From positions 1 to 13,242 of the forward strand of contig JAATFS010000259.1 of NCBI GenBank assembly GCA_015655035.1: a DNA stretch of 13,242 bases, read 5' to 3'. Shown here piece after piece: positions 1-7,686 of this stretch (its first letter is position 1; the number at the start of each line of letters is the position of its first letter). The translations under genes and the position numbers were made by a program. Source of the stretch: Lysobacterales bacterium (GTDB taxonomy: Bacteria > Pseudomonadota > Gammaproteobacteria > Xanthomonadales > Xanthomonadaceae). The notes beneath the pieces were generated by a model that was not told the DNA's origin, made no database searches, and saw nothing but the letters and a program-made list of their open reading frames with translations.

Positions 1-2343
1 CTGCCCGCAGAGGCGATCAGCAACGTGCAGGTGATCAGCGGCGGTGCCACTGCCTCGTGGACCAATGCCACCGGCGGCATCATGTCCTCGACCATCAAGC
101 AGGGCAGCAACCAGTTCCAGGCCGGCTACTCGCTGTACTACACGCCACCGACCTCGAAGCTGCTCAACCCACGCTCTCGCGACACCTACAACGCCATCGG
201 CAATTACTACAGCTACGCGTCGGCCAACAACCACACCGATCAGTCCACCGAGTACTTCTGGGCATCCGGCCCGCTGTTGCGCGACCGGATCTTCTACTAC
301 GTACTGCTGGGCGACGAGCTGCCCAGCACCCAACGCTCCTATGGCCAGACCCAGCAAGCGGTCTCCGGCACCCACAACCGGAACGCGCTGGTCAACCTGA
401 CCTGGAACATCACCGACGACCAGAGCTTCAACCTGCTGGCCCATCGCGACTGGAACAAGACCTATACCAACTATTACACGCTGCAGGAGAACTACAACCC
501 GCGCTCGGTCGGTGACTGGTACGCCTGGAACGGCACCGAGAACGCGAGCCGGTTCCTGATCGGCAACTACCACTGGCGCATCAACGATGCGCTGTCGCTG
601 CGGTTGATGGGCGGCTACCTCGGCTCGATCGTCAGTTCCCCATCGTCGGCCTACGAGAACGCCGAATATCCGTACGTGACGTCGGTGGACCCGGTCAGCC
701 AGACCCAGACCAATATCGGGCGCAACAACGCCTACGAGATCTACTCTCCTTCCGATTACTGGCGCCGTGGCTACAAGGGCGACCTGACCTGGCAGGCAGG
801 CGATCACAAGCTGGTGTTCGGCGGCGAGTTCTACAAGCACTCGCTGGCCAGCACCACGGAATCGGTACCGGCGGGCTGGTATACCTACTACGACCAGCCC
901 AACGTAGTGCTGCCCAACGGTTCGGTGTCGCCGGCAACCGGCAAGTACGTCAGTCAATACGTCAACATCGAGGGCGGTTCGTTCCAGACCCAGAACACCG
1001 GACTGTACGTGGAGGACTACTGGCAGATCAGCGACCGGCTGATGCTGTACGGCGCATTGCGCCGGGACAGGTATACCTACAAGGACGGCACCGGCAGCGA
1101 CTTCATGCGGCTGTCGATGACCTCGCCGCGACTGGGTTTCAGCTGGGACGTCAACGGCGACAGTACGCTCAAGGTCGGCGGCAGCGCCGGCAAATACACC
1201 ATCCCGCTGCCTTCGTCCTTCAGCTTTGGCGTGGCCGAGCCGCGCACCACCTATACCAGCTATTACACCTACACGGGTGTGGACCCGCTGACCCAGGCGC
1301 CGACAGGGTTGTCGCAGATCGGCGAGCCGTTCGTCAGCTACAGCGGCGTTCCGTCTGCCACCTCGATCGCGGCCTCGGACATCAAGGCGCCCTACCAGTA
1401 CGAAACCAGCCTGTACGTGCAGAAGCAGCTGACCCCGCAGTGGAGCGGCCAGCTCGAGGGCGGCTGGGCCGAGCTGAAGCGGGTGATCGAGGACACCTGC
1501 TATGGAACCGGCGTGGCCGCCTATGCGCAGAGCGTGGGCTACCCCGGCTACACCCAGGCCGACAGCAGTTGCTGGCTGGTCAACCCCGGCGAGGACTTCA
1601 CCCTGGTGCGCGACTACGACGGCAACGGCCAGCTCGAATCGCTGCGCATCCCGGCCGCGGCACTCGGGCTGCCCAAGCCCGAGCACAAGTATTACCACCT
1701 GACCGCCACGCTCAGCCACGCCTCCACGCCTGAGGAACCCTACTTCCTCAACGTCAGCTACACCTGGGCCCGCAGCTACGGCAACACCAATGGGCTGATC
1801 GACGAAGAACGCCGCAACGGCGGCTGGATCGGCCAGACCGTGGCGTTCAACTATCCCGGCATCATGGAAGGCTCGACCGGCGACCTGGCGGGCGACATCC
1901 GCCATAGCTTGACCGTCAGCGGCACTTACGACTTCCGCAATGGCCTGTCGCTGGGCGGCGTATTCAGTGCCCACACCGGTGCGCCGACCAGTTGCCTGGG
2001 CACCTACCCGGTGACCAGCGATCCAGCCTACGACTCCGGCGCCGCCAGCCATTATTGCAACAACCTGTTGACCCACCAGGGCGGCGATCAGCGCCTGCCA
2101 TTCTTCTGGGAACTGGATCTGTCGGCCGCCTACCGCTGGCACATCGGCAGCGCCAATGCCTTGAGCCTGCAGTTGAATGTGCAGAACGTGACCAACCACA
2201 AGGGCGTGGTCAACCTTGAGCAGCGCTACGACACCGGGCAGATCGATGCCAGCGGCGAACCCATCGTCAATGTCAACTACCACGCCGTGAACTTCCAGGC
2301 TCCGCGCTCGACCAGCCTGGTGCTGCGGTATCAGTTCCAGTGA
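1..2343 (+). CDS. TonB-dependent receptor, Oar-like (5'-truncated)
   Basis: Outer-membrane beta-barrel transporter that would bring oligosaccharides or glycopeptides into the periplasm using TonB energy. The frame is open from base 1, so the signal peptide, TonB box and most of the plug lie outside the window; 780 codons are visible. Codons 1-40 hold the end of the plug (LPAEAISNVQVISGG, then TGGIMSSTIKQGSNQF), the usual plug/barrel junction of Oar/carboxypeptidase-regulatory-like receptors. The rest is Tyr-, Thr- and Asn-rich alternating barrel sequence, including the typical late segments DIRHSLTVSGTYDF and LQLNVQNVTNHK. Two Cys pairs (codons 500/524 and 665/686) and an EF-hand-like DYDGNGQLE loop (from codon 538) probably sit in extracellular loops. 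The protein ends RYQFQ, with Gln after the usual terminal Phe. Its substrate is inferred only from the N-glycan enzymes downstream. The family call is firm; the ligand is not. Confidence 0.93.
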   Translation: MPAEAISNVQVISGGATASWTNATGGIMSSTIKQGSNQFQAGYSLYYTPPTSKLLNPRSRDTYNAIGNYYSYASANNHTDQSTEYFWASGPLLRDRIFYYVLLGDELPSTQRSYGQTQQAVSGTHNRNALVNLTWNITDDQSFNLLAHRDWNKTYTNYYTLQENYNPRSVGDWYAWNGTENASRFLIGNYHWRINDALSLRLMGGYLGSIVSSPSSAYENAEYPYVTSVDPVSQTQTNIGRNNAYEIYSPSDYWRRGYKGDLTWQAGDHKLVFGGEFYKHSLASTTESVPAGWYTYYDQPNVVLPNGSVSPATGKYVSQYVNIEGGSFQTQNTGLYVEDYWQISDRLMLYGALRRDRYTYKDGTGSDFMRLSMTSPRLGFSWDVNGDSTLKVGGSAGKYTIPLPSSFSFGVAEPRTTYTSYYTYTGVDPLTQAPTGLSQIGEPFVSYSGVPSATSIAASDIKAPYQYETSLYVQKQLTPQWSGQLEGGWAELKRVIEDTCYGTGVAAYAQSVGYPGYTQADSSCWLVNPGEDFTLVRDYDGNGQLESLRIPAAALGLPKPEHKYYHLTATLSHASTPEEPYFLNVSYTWARSYGNTNGLIDEERRNGGWIGQTVAFNYPGIMEGSTGDLAGDIRHSLTVSGTYDFRNGLSLGGVFSAHTGAPTSCLGTYPVTSDPAYDSGAASHYCNNLLTHQGGDQRLPFFWELDLSAAYRWHIGSANALSLQLNVQNVTNHKGVVNLEQRYDTGQIDASGEPIVNVNYHAVNFQAPRSTSLVLRYQFQ

Positions 2344-2521
2344 TGGGCACTGCCGCAGCTGCTCTTCTTCCAGCCAGCGACCGTGGCATGCGCGAATGCT
2401 GCGGTGCACCCACGCCCTGCCCGCGCGCGCTCTATGCTGATAACGTTATCAACGGGGATCATGCGACGGCTGCGGTAACGCGGCGCACGCAATCCCGCGA
2501 CCCCATCGAAGGAATCATCGA
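2344..2521 (+). promoter_or_regulatory. Control region between receptor gene and glycosidase operon
   Basis: This 178-bp stretch is the largest non-coding gap in the window and should hold the promoter of the GH20 gene and perhaps of the whole operon. It contains the 14-bp palindrome at 2438-2451 and a good Shine-Dalgarno GAAGGA at 2508-2513, 8 nt before the ATG at 2522. TATGCT (2434-2439) is a possible -10 element, but no convincing -35 hexamer lies at the proper distance, so the promoter position is uncertain. No GC-rich hairpin followed by a T run is present after the receptor stop codon, so read-through from the receptor gene is possible. Confidence 0.55.
2438..2451. promoter_or_regulatory. 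LacI-family-type operator, perfect palindrome
   Basis: TGATAACGTTATCA is a perfect 14-bp inverted repeat with a central CG, the symmetry typical of LacI/GalR-family repressor sites. It lies 70 bp upstream of the GH20 ATG and overlaps a possible -10 element (TATGCT, 2434-2439), which fits repression. In Xanthomonas campestris, GlcNAc-related genes are controlled by NagR (LacI family) and NagQ (GntR family); NagR is a reasonable guess for the ligand-responsive regulator, but I cannot confirm that this is its box. The palindrome is seen directly; the regulator is inferred. Confidence 0.7.
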
Positions 2522-4948
2522 ATGACCTCTCTTTGCGATTTCCCCGCAGTGCCTTCGCGCTCCCTCCGCGTCCTGGGTACGGCACTGTTCGTTGCTGCGC
2601 TGCTCGGCGGCTGCGGTGATCGCCAGGCCGGCAACCTGCCTCCTTTCCCCAGTGCCGGACAGCAACCGCTGGAAGCGCCGCCGCTGTCGCTGATCCCGAT
2701 GCCGGTTGAAGCCAAGCGTCTCGATGGCCGCCTCGACGTAGGCACCGCAACCGCGATATCGATCGCACCCGGCGATGCTGACGCGGCGCGCAGCGCGCGC
2801 TACCTGGCCGATCTGCTGCAACGCACGCGTGGCCTGACGCTGACGGTCAAGACCGAGGCCGAGGCCACGTCCGGCAGCATCCGCTTGCAGTTGGACCCAC
2901 AGGCGCCGGTGACACAGGCCGAGGGGTATGCGCTGGACGCGGACGAGAAAGGCATGCGCATTCTCGCCCGTGACGAAAGCGGACTGTTCCATGGCGCGAT
3001 CAGTGCCTTGCAACTGCTGACGCCGGACGGGAAAACCGGCGAAGTGACGGTCCCGGCGGTCGCCATCCGCGACTGGCCGCGTTTTTCCTGGCGTGGGCAA
3101 CATCTGGACGTGGCCCGCCATTTCGTGGAGATCGATCAGGTCAAACAGGTGATCGATGCGATGGCCTTGCACAAGCTCAACGTACTGCACCTGCATCTGT
3201 CCGATGACCAGGGCTGGCGCGTGGAGATCAAGCGCTATCCCAAACTCACCGAAGTGGGCGCCTGGCGCACGCCGCCCGGTGCCGGCGAACAGGGTTCGCC
3301 GACCCGCGAAGGCGGCTTCTATACCCAGGACCAGATCCGCGACCTGGTGGCCTACGCCGCGCAGCGCCACATCACCATCCTCCCGGAAATCGACATGCCC
3401 GGCCACGCCCAGGCCGCAGTCGCCGCTTATCCCGAAGAGGTCGGCGTGCCCGCCGGCCAGCAGCCGCAGGTAGGCGTCAACTGGGGCATCGAACCGTGGC
3501 TGTTCGATACCGACGAACGCAGCCTCGCCTTCATCCATGGCGTGCTCGATGAACTGCTGGAATTGTTTCCCTCCAGGTTCATTCATATCGGTGGCGACGA
3601 AGCCATCAAGGACCAGTGGGAGGCCTCGCCCCAGGTGCGCGCGCAGATGCGCAAGCTGGGGGTGAAGGACGCCCATGCCATGCAGGGCTGGTTCAACGAG
3701 CAGTTGGCGCAGTACCTGACCGCCAAGGGCCGGCGCCTGATCGGCTGGGATGAAATCCTCGAAGGCGGACTGCCCGAAAGCGCCACGGTCATGTCCTGGC
3801 GCGGCATCGAGGGCGCCGTGCAGGCGGCCAAGCAGGGGCATGACGTGGTGCTGGCGGCTGCCGGCTGGATGTACCTGGACAATCTGCAGACCGCGCGCGG
3901 CGACGAGCCGGCCGGCCGCCTGTCGGTGTTGCCGCTGCAACGCGTGTACGAGCTGGACCCGGTGCCATCCGGACTCACCCCCGAGCAGGGCAAGCATGTG
4001 TTGGGAGCGCAGGGCGAACTGTGGACCGAATACGTCAAGTCGCCATGGCATATCGAACATGCGCTGTTCCCGCGCCTGGCGGCCGTGGCCGAAGTGTCGT
4101 GGTCGTCGATGCAGGCACGCGGGTGGGACGGCTTCCTGGCCCGCCTGCCATCGCAATTGGCCCGCTACCGTGCACTGGACATCGGCTACAGCGATGGCGC
4201 ATTCGCCGCCGACATCGAACTGGAAGGCGGGCCCAACCCGGTGCTGGCCGGCGCGCCGGCAAAGATCAAACTCGGCAACCAGACCCAGTTTGGGCAAATC
4301 CACTACACCACCGACGGCAGCGAGCCGACCCGCAAATCGCCGCACTACGCTGCGCCCTTCGCGATCACGCTGCCTGCCACGGTCAAGGCGGCGGTGTTCG
4401 CCGACAACGGCCTGCCGCTGGCGGCAACCCGCAGCCGCAGCTTCGATCATGCCGGCTTGTTGTCCACCGACAGCCAGGGGTTGGTGAACTGCCACGACAA
4501 GGGGCCGCTGGGCCTGCGCGTGCCGCTGCTGCCGGACCTGGATGCGCGCGACACGCCGGTCTACAACGTCAACGTGTTCAGTTCGTGCTGGATCTATCCG
4601 CAGATCCGACTGGATGGGGTGAACACGATCCGCGTGGACGCCGCACGGCTGGCCCGCAACTACGGACTGGCGCACGAGCAATCCAAGGTGCACCAGTATC
4701 CGGCCACTACGCCGGGCGGCGAGCTGGAAGTACTGGACGGCTGCGATGGTGAACGCCTGGCCTCGGTGCCGCTGCCGGCCGGCGACACCCTGGGCGAGCG
4801 ATTCCCGCTGCAAGCCACGCTGCCCGCACGTACCGGCGTCCATGACCTGTGCCTGCGCTTCACCGCGCCGATCACCGGCCCGCTGTACGCCATCGGCGCC
4901 GTTCACCTCATCGACATTGCCGCGCAGACGCCTCCGGCGCAGCGCTGA
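2522..4948 (+). CDS. nixG: GH20 beta-N-acetylhexosaminidase, lipoprotein
   Basis: Exo-beta-N-acetylhexosaminidase that removes terminal GlcNAc (or GalNAc), here probably GlcNAc from N-glycan antennae or core. The 808-aa product begins with a lipoprotein signal; the lipobox LLGGC makes Cys31 the lipidated residue, followed by Gly-Asp, so it should be membrane-anchored. Residues about 50-175 form the GH20b N-domain. The catalytic barrel (about 180-545) shows HLHLSDDQGWR (223-233), EIDMPGH (289-295) and HIGGDE with the catalytic pair Asp359-Glu360 of substrate-assisted catalysis, then WTE at 501-503. A chitobiase/Fn3-like C-domain follows (about 565-655, YTTDGSEPT at 595-603), then a further domain of about 145 residues that looks like a CBM6-type jelly roll. 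The ATG is preceded by GAAGGA at 8 nt. First gene of the putative operon, directly behind the palindrome. The symbol nixG rests on gene order; the GH20 call is very secure. Confidence 0.95.
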   Translation: MTSLCDFPAVPSRSLRVLGTALFVAALLGGCGDRQAGNLPPFPSAGQQPLEAPPLSLIPMPVEAKRLDGRLDVGTATAISIAPGDADAARSARYLADLLQRTRGLTLTVKTEAEATSGSIRLQLDPQAPVTQAEGYALDADEKGMRILARDESGLFHGAISALQLLTPDGKTGEVTVPAVAIRDWPRFSWRGQHLDVARHFVEIDQVKQVIDAMALHKLNVLHLHLSDDQGWRVEIKRYPKLTEVGAWRTPPGAGEQGSPTREGGFYTQDQIRDLVAYAAQRHITILPEIDMPGHAQAAVAAYPEEVGVPAGQQPQVGVNWGIEPWLFDTDERSLAFIHGVLDELLELFPSRFIHIGGDEAIKDQWEASPQVRAQMRKLGVKDAHAMQGWFNEQLAQYLTAKGRRLIGWDEILEGGLPESATVMSWRGIEGAVQAAKQGHDVVLAAAGWMYLDNLQTARGDEPAGRLSVLPLQRVYELDPVPSGLTPEQGKHVLGAQGELWTEYVKSPWHIEHALFPRLAAVAEVSWSSMQARGWDGFLARLPSQLARYRALDIGYSDGAFAADIELEGGPNPVLAGAPAKIKLGNQTQFGQIHYTTDGSEPTRKSPHYAAPFAITLPATVKAAVFADNGLPLAATRSRSFDHAGLLSTDSQGLVNCHDKGPLGLRVPLLPDLDARDTPVYNVNVFSSCWIYPQIRLDGVNTIRVDAARLARNYGLAHEQSKVHQYPATTPGGELEVLDGCDGERLASVPLPAGDTLGERFPLQATLPARTGVHDLCLRFTAPITGPLYAIGAVHLIDIAAQTPPAQR

Positions 4949-4955
4949 TCCAAGC

Positions 4956-4961
4956 AAGGAG
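4956..4961 (+). promoter_or_regulatory. Ribosome binding site fixing the GH2 start
   Basis: AAGGAG lies 9 nt before the ATG at 4971 in the 22-bp gap after the GH20 stop. The same frame is open upstream to an ATG at 4746 inside the GH20 gene, but that extension would put 75 residues before the signal peptide. This site therefore decides for 4971. Confidence 0.85.
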
Positions 4962-4970
4962 ATTCAACCC

Positions 4971-7682
4971 ATGCCCGTATTCGATCGCCCTCGTTTCCAC
5001 ATCGACCATGCCGTGCGGCGGAGCTATGCCACAACGCTGACGGCTACCCTGTTGGGGCTGGCCCTGGCGATGCCGGCGGTTGCCGCCGCGCCGTCGTCGC
5101 TATCGCTGGACAGCGGCTGGCAACTGCGATTGGTCCCGGGGCAGGCGCAAGCCGACCAGCACCCGCAGGCCGCGAAATGGCTGCCGGCGCAGGTGCCGGG
5201 TTCGGTGCAGAGCGACCTGATCCAGGCCGGCCTGGTGGCCGACCCCTTCCTCCGCGACAACGAGCAGAAGATCCAGTGGGTGGGCCTGAGCGACTGGGAA
5301 TACCAGAGCACCGTCAACGTCGATGCCGCACTGTTGGCACGCGAGCATGTGGAACTGCTGTTCGACGGGCTGGATACGCTGGCCGAGGTGAAGCTCAACG
5401 GCCACCCCATCCTGACGGCCGACAACATGTTCCGGCGCTGGCGAGTGGACGTGAAGCCCTGGCTCAAGCAGGGCCAGAACGTTCTGAGCATCACCTTCCG
5501 CTCGCCGGTGGAAGCCATGCGCCCCTGGCTGGCCAAGCAGGCCTATGGGCTGCCGGGAGCCTACGACTCGGCCTTCGGTGACGAACCGGCCGGACGCAAC
5601 AGCTCCATCTATGTGCGCAAGGCCCCTTATCAGTTCAGTTGGGACTGGGGTCCGCGCATCATCAACGCCGGCATCTGGAAAGAGGTGGCACTCCAGGCCT
5701 GGGACGAGACCCGGGTCGACGACCTGTACGTCGCCCAGCGTCGCGTGGATGCCGATGCGGCTCAGCTGGATGCGCAGCTCACAGTGGAGGCCGACCACAG
5801 CGGCCCGGTGCGGGTCGATGTCCAGGTCCTGGATCCCGACGGCCAACCAGTCGCGCAGCTGAGCCAGCAGCGCACCGTCGATGCGGGCAGCAATCGCATC
5901 GACCTGCCGCTGCGCATCACCAAGCCGCGGCGCTGGTATCCGGTTGGCTATGGCGCGCAGGATCGCTATACGGTCGTGGCCTCCCTCCATGGCGCCGACG
6001 GCGACACCCAGCAGTTGCGCCGCGTGATCGGCCTGCGCACGGTGGAGATACGGCGGGAGAAGGACCAATGGGGCAGGAGCATGGCCTTCGTGGTCAACGG
6101 CATCCCGGTGTTCATCAAGGGCGCCAACCTGATTCCGCTGGACAGCTTCCCCAGCCGCGTCACCGAAGCCACCATGCGCCGCACGCTGGAAGACGCGCGC
6201 GACGCCAACATGAACATGCTGCGCATGTGGGGCGGCGGCCACTACCAGGACCAGCGCTTCTACGACCTGGCCGACGCAATGGGCATCATGATCTGGCAGG
6301 ACTTCATGTTCGGTGGCGCGATTCCGCCGTATGACGTGGCCTTCCGTGAGAACGTGCGCGCCGAAGCCAACGAGCAGGTCGTAAGGCTGCGCAATCACCC
6401 CAGCATCGTGCTGTGGTGCGGCAACAACGAAATACAGACCGGCTGGGAGAACTGGGGGGACGCCGAGAAGATCCGGAAAGTGGCGGGCGACAAGGAAATC
6501 AGCCGGATCGAGATGGGCATGACCACGCTGTTCGGCAGCGTGTTGCGCGATGCGGTATCACTCAATTCGCCGGGTACGCCGTATTGGGCCACCTCGCCGG
6601 GTACCGACTTCGATGGTCCGGCCGACCAGCTCGACGATGGCGACATGCATTACTGGAAGGTATGGGGCGGCCCGGCGCTGCCGGTCACCGAGTATCTCAA
6701 CGTGACACCGCGCTTCATGTCCGAATACGGGCTGCAGTCGTTCCCGGACATGCGCACGATTCGCGCCTTCGCCGAACCTGGCGACCTGGATCCGGAGTCG
6801 CCGGTAATGCGCGCGCATCAAAAATTCGACAAGGGCAATGGCAACAAGCGGCTGCTGCTGTACATCCGCCGCGAATTCGGCGAGCCCAAGGATTTCGAGA
6901 GCTTCGTCTACCTGAGCCAGCTGATGCAGGCCGAGGGCATCGCGCTGGCCGCCACCCACCATCGCGCTTCGCGTCCGCGCACGATGGGCACGCTGTACTG
7001 GCAGCTCAACGATGTCTGGCCGGGTGCATCGTGGTCCAGCGTGGACTACTACGGCCGCTGGAAGGCGCTGCATTACCACGCACGCCGGTTCTTCGCCCCC
7101 GAGCTGATCTCCGCGCTGCGCAACGACAAGGGCCAGACCCAGGTATCGCTGGTGTCCGACCGCACCACGCCGTTGGCTGCGCGCTGGCGCATGCGGCTGT
7201 TGGACGTGGACGGCAAGCGCTTGAGCCAGAGCGAGAAGGCCGCCACGCTGGCGCCGCTGAGCAGCCTGAGCGTGGGCGACTTCAGCGACGCGCAGCTGTT
7301 GAAGGGGGCCGATCCCAAGCGCACGTTCGCGGTATTCGAACTGCTGGACGGCGAACGCGTGTTGTCGCGCAACCTGGTGTTCTTCGCACCCGCCAAGCAA
7401 CTGGCGTTGCCGCAGCCACGGATCGACAGCCAATGGCAAGCCGATGGCGACGGCTACACGCTGACCTTGAGCAGCGACGTGCTGGCGCGCGAGGTGTGGC
7501 TGTCGCTCGGCGACCTGGATGCACAGGTGTCCGACAATGCGTTCGACCTGCTGCCGGGCGAGCCGCTGAAGGTCCATGTGCGCAGCAAGGCCACGCTGGA
7601 CCAGCTGCGTACCGCGCTGCAGCTGCGCGAGCTGGCAGGAACCCTGGCCGGCGCGCCGGCCGAGCCGGCGGAGGTCAAGTGA
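4971..7682 (+). CDS. nixH: GH2 beta-mannosidase, exported
   Basis: Retaining exo-beta-mannosidase; in this setting it should cleave the Man-beta-1,4-GlcNAc bond left once the alpha-mannoses and xylose are gone. The 903-aa product starts with a Sec signal peptide: basic region to Arg17, hydrophobic core at about 20-34, cleavage near 38-40 (PAVAAAP). A jelly-roll N-domain (about 45-210) and an Ig-like domain (about 215-350) precede the TIM barrel (about 360-700). The barrel carries the mannosidase signature MWGGGHYQ from Met419, WCGNNE with acid/base Glu487, and MSEYG with nucleophile Glu585. NDVWPGASWSSVDYYGRWK closes the barrel, as in bacterial beta-mannosidases. Residues about 710-890 form a C-terminal sandwich domain. 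Length and motifs fit the BtMan2A-type subfamily and not beta-galactosidase or glucuronidase. It follows GH20 by 22 bp and precedes GH3 by 4 bp. The symbol is assigned from gene order. Confidence 0.94.
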   Translation: MPVFDRPRFHIDHAVRRSYATTLTATLLGLALAMPAVAAAPSSLSLDSGWQLRLVPGQAQADQHPQAAKWLPAQVPGSVQSDLIQAGLVADPFLRDNEQKIQWVGLSDWEYQSTVNVDAALLAREHVELLFDGLDTLAEVKLNGHPILTADNMFRRWRVDVKPWLKQGQNVLSITFRSPVEAMRPWLAKQAYGLPGAYDSAFGDEPAGRNSSIYVRKAPYQFSWDWGPRIINAGIWKEVALQAWDETRVDDLYVAQRRVDADAAQLDAQLTVEADHSGPVRVDVQVLDPDGQPVAQLSQQRTVDAGSNRIDLPLRITKPRRWYPVGYGAQDRYTVVASLHGADGDTQQLRRVIGLRTVEIRREKDQWGRSMAFVVNGIPVFIKGANLIPLDSFPSRVTEATMRRTLEDARDANMNMLRMWGGGHYQDQRFYDLADAMGIMIWQDFMFGGAIPPYDVAFRENVRAEANEQVVRLRNHPSIVLWCGNNEIQTGWENWGDAEKIRKVAGDKEISRIEMGMTTLFGSVLRDAVSLNSPGTPYWATSPGTDFDGPADQLDDGDMHYWKVWGGPALPVTEYLNVTPRFMSEYGLQSFPDMRTIRAFAEPGDLDPESPVMRAHQKFDKGNGNKRLLLYIRREFGEPKDFESFVYLSQLMQAEGIALAATHHRASRPRTMGTLYWQLNDVWPGASWSSVDYYGRWKALHYHARRFFAPELISALRNDKGQTQVSLVSDRTTPLAARWRMRLLDVDGKRLSQSEKAATLAPLSSLSVGDFSDAQLLKGADPKRTFAVFELLDGERVLSRNLVFFAPAKQLALPQPRIDSQWQADGDGYTLTLSSDVLAREVWLSLGDLDAQVSDNAFDLLPGEPLKVHVRSKATLDQLRTALQLRELAGTLAGAPAEPAEVK
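7670..7674 (+). promoter_or_regulatory. Ribosome binding site for GH3 inside the GH2 gene
   Basis: GGAGG lies within the last codons of the GH2 gene, 12 nt before the ATG at 7687. That gap is slightly long but usable. With only 4 nt between stop and start, translation of the GH3 gene is probably coupled to that of the GH2 gene. A second ATG at 7691 is out of frame; the in-frame Met8 (7708) is an alternative start that would keep the signal peptide. Confidence 0.65.
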
Positions 7683-7686
7683 CCCG

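Noticed and set aside
2353..2404. Inverted repeat CCGCAGC/GCTGCGG after the receptor stop, possible terminator
   Set aside because: The loop is 38 nt and no T run follows, so it is not a credible intrinsic terminator.
2461..2478. Tiny leader frame MRRLR just after the palindrome
   Set aside because: Only five codons, with G-rich sequence too close to the ATG to be a good ribosome site; no pairing structure suggests attenuation.
2459..4957. Antisense open frame of 832 codons across the whole GH20 gene
   Set aside because: The translation is rich in Arg, Gln, His and Ala with no recognisable domain, and the + strand encodes an unmistakable GH20 enzyme. Long antisense frames are expected in high-GC genes with strong third-position bias.
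4746..4970. Upstream start for the GH2 gene overlapping the GH20 gene
   Set aside because: It would place 75 low-complexity residues before a clear signal peptide; the ATG at 4971 has an AAGGAG at proper distance.
7576..7686. Upstream start for the GH3 gene within the GH2 gene
   Set aside because: The 37 extra residues would precede the signal peptide and are read from conserved GH2 coding sequence; 7687 is preferred.
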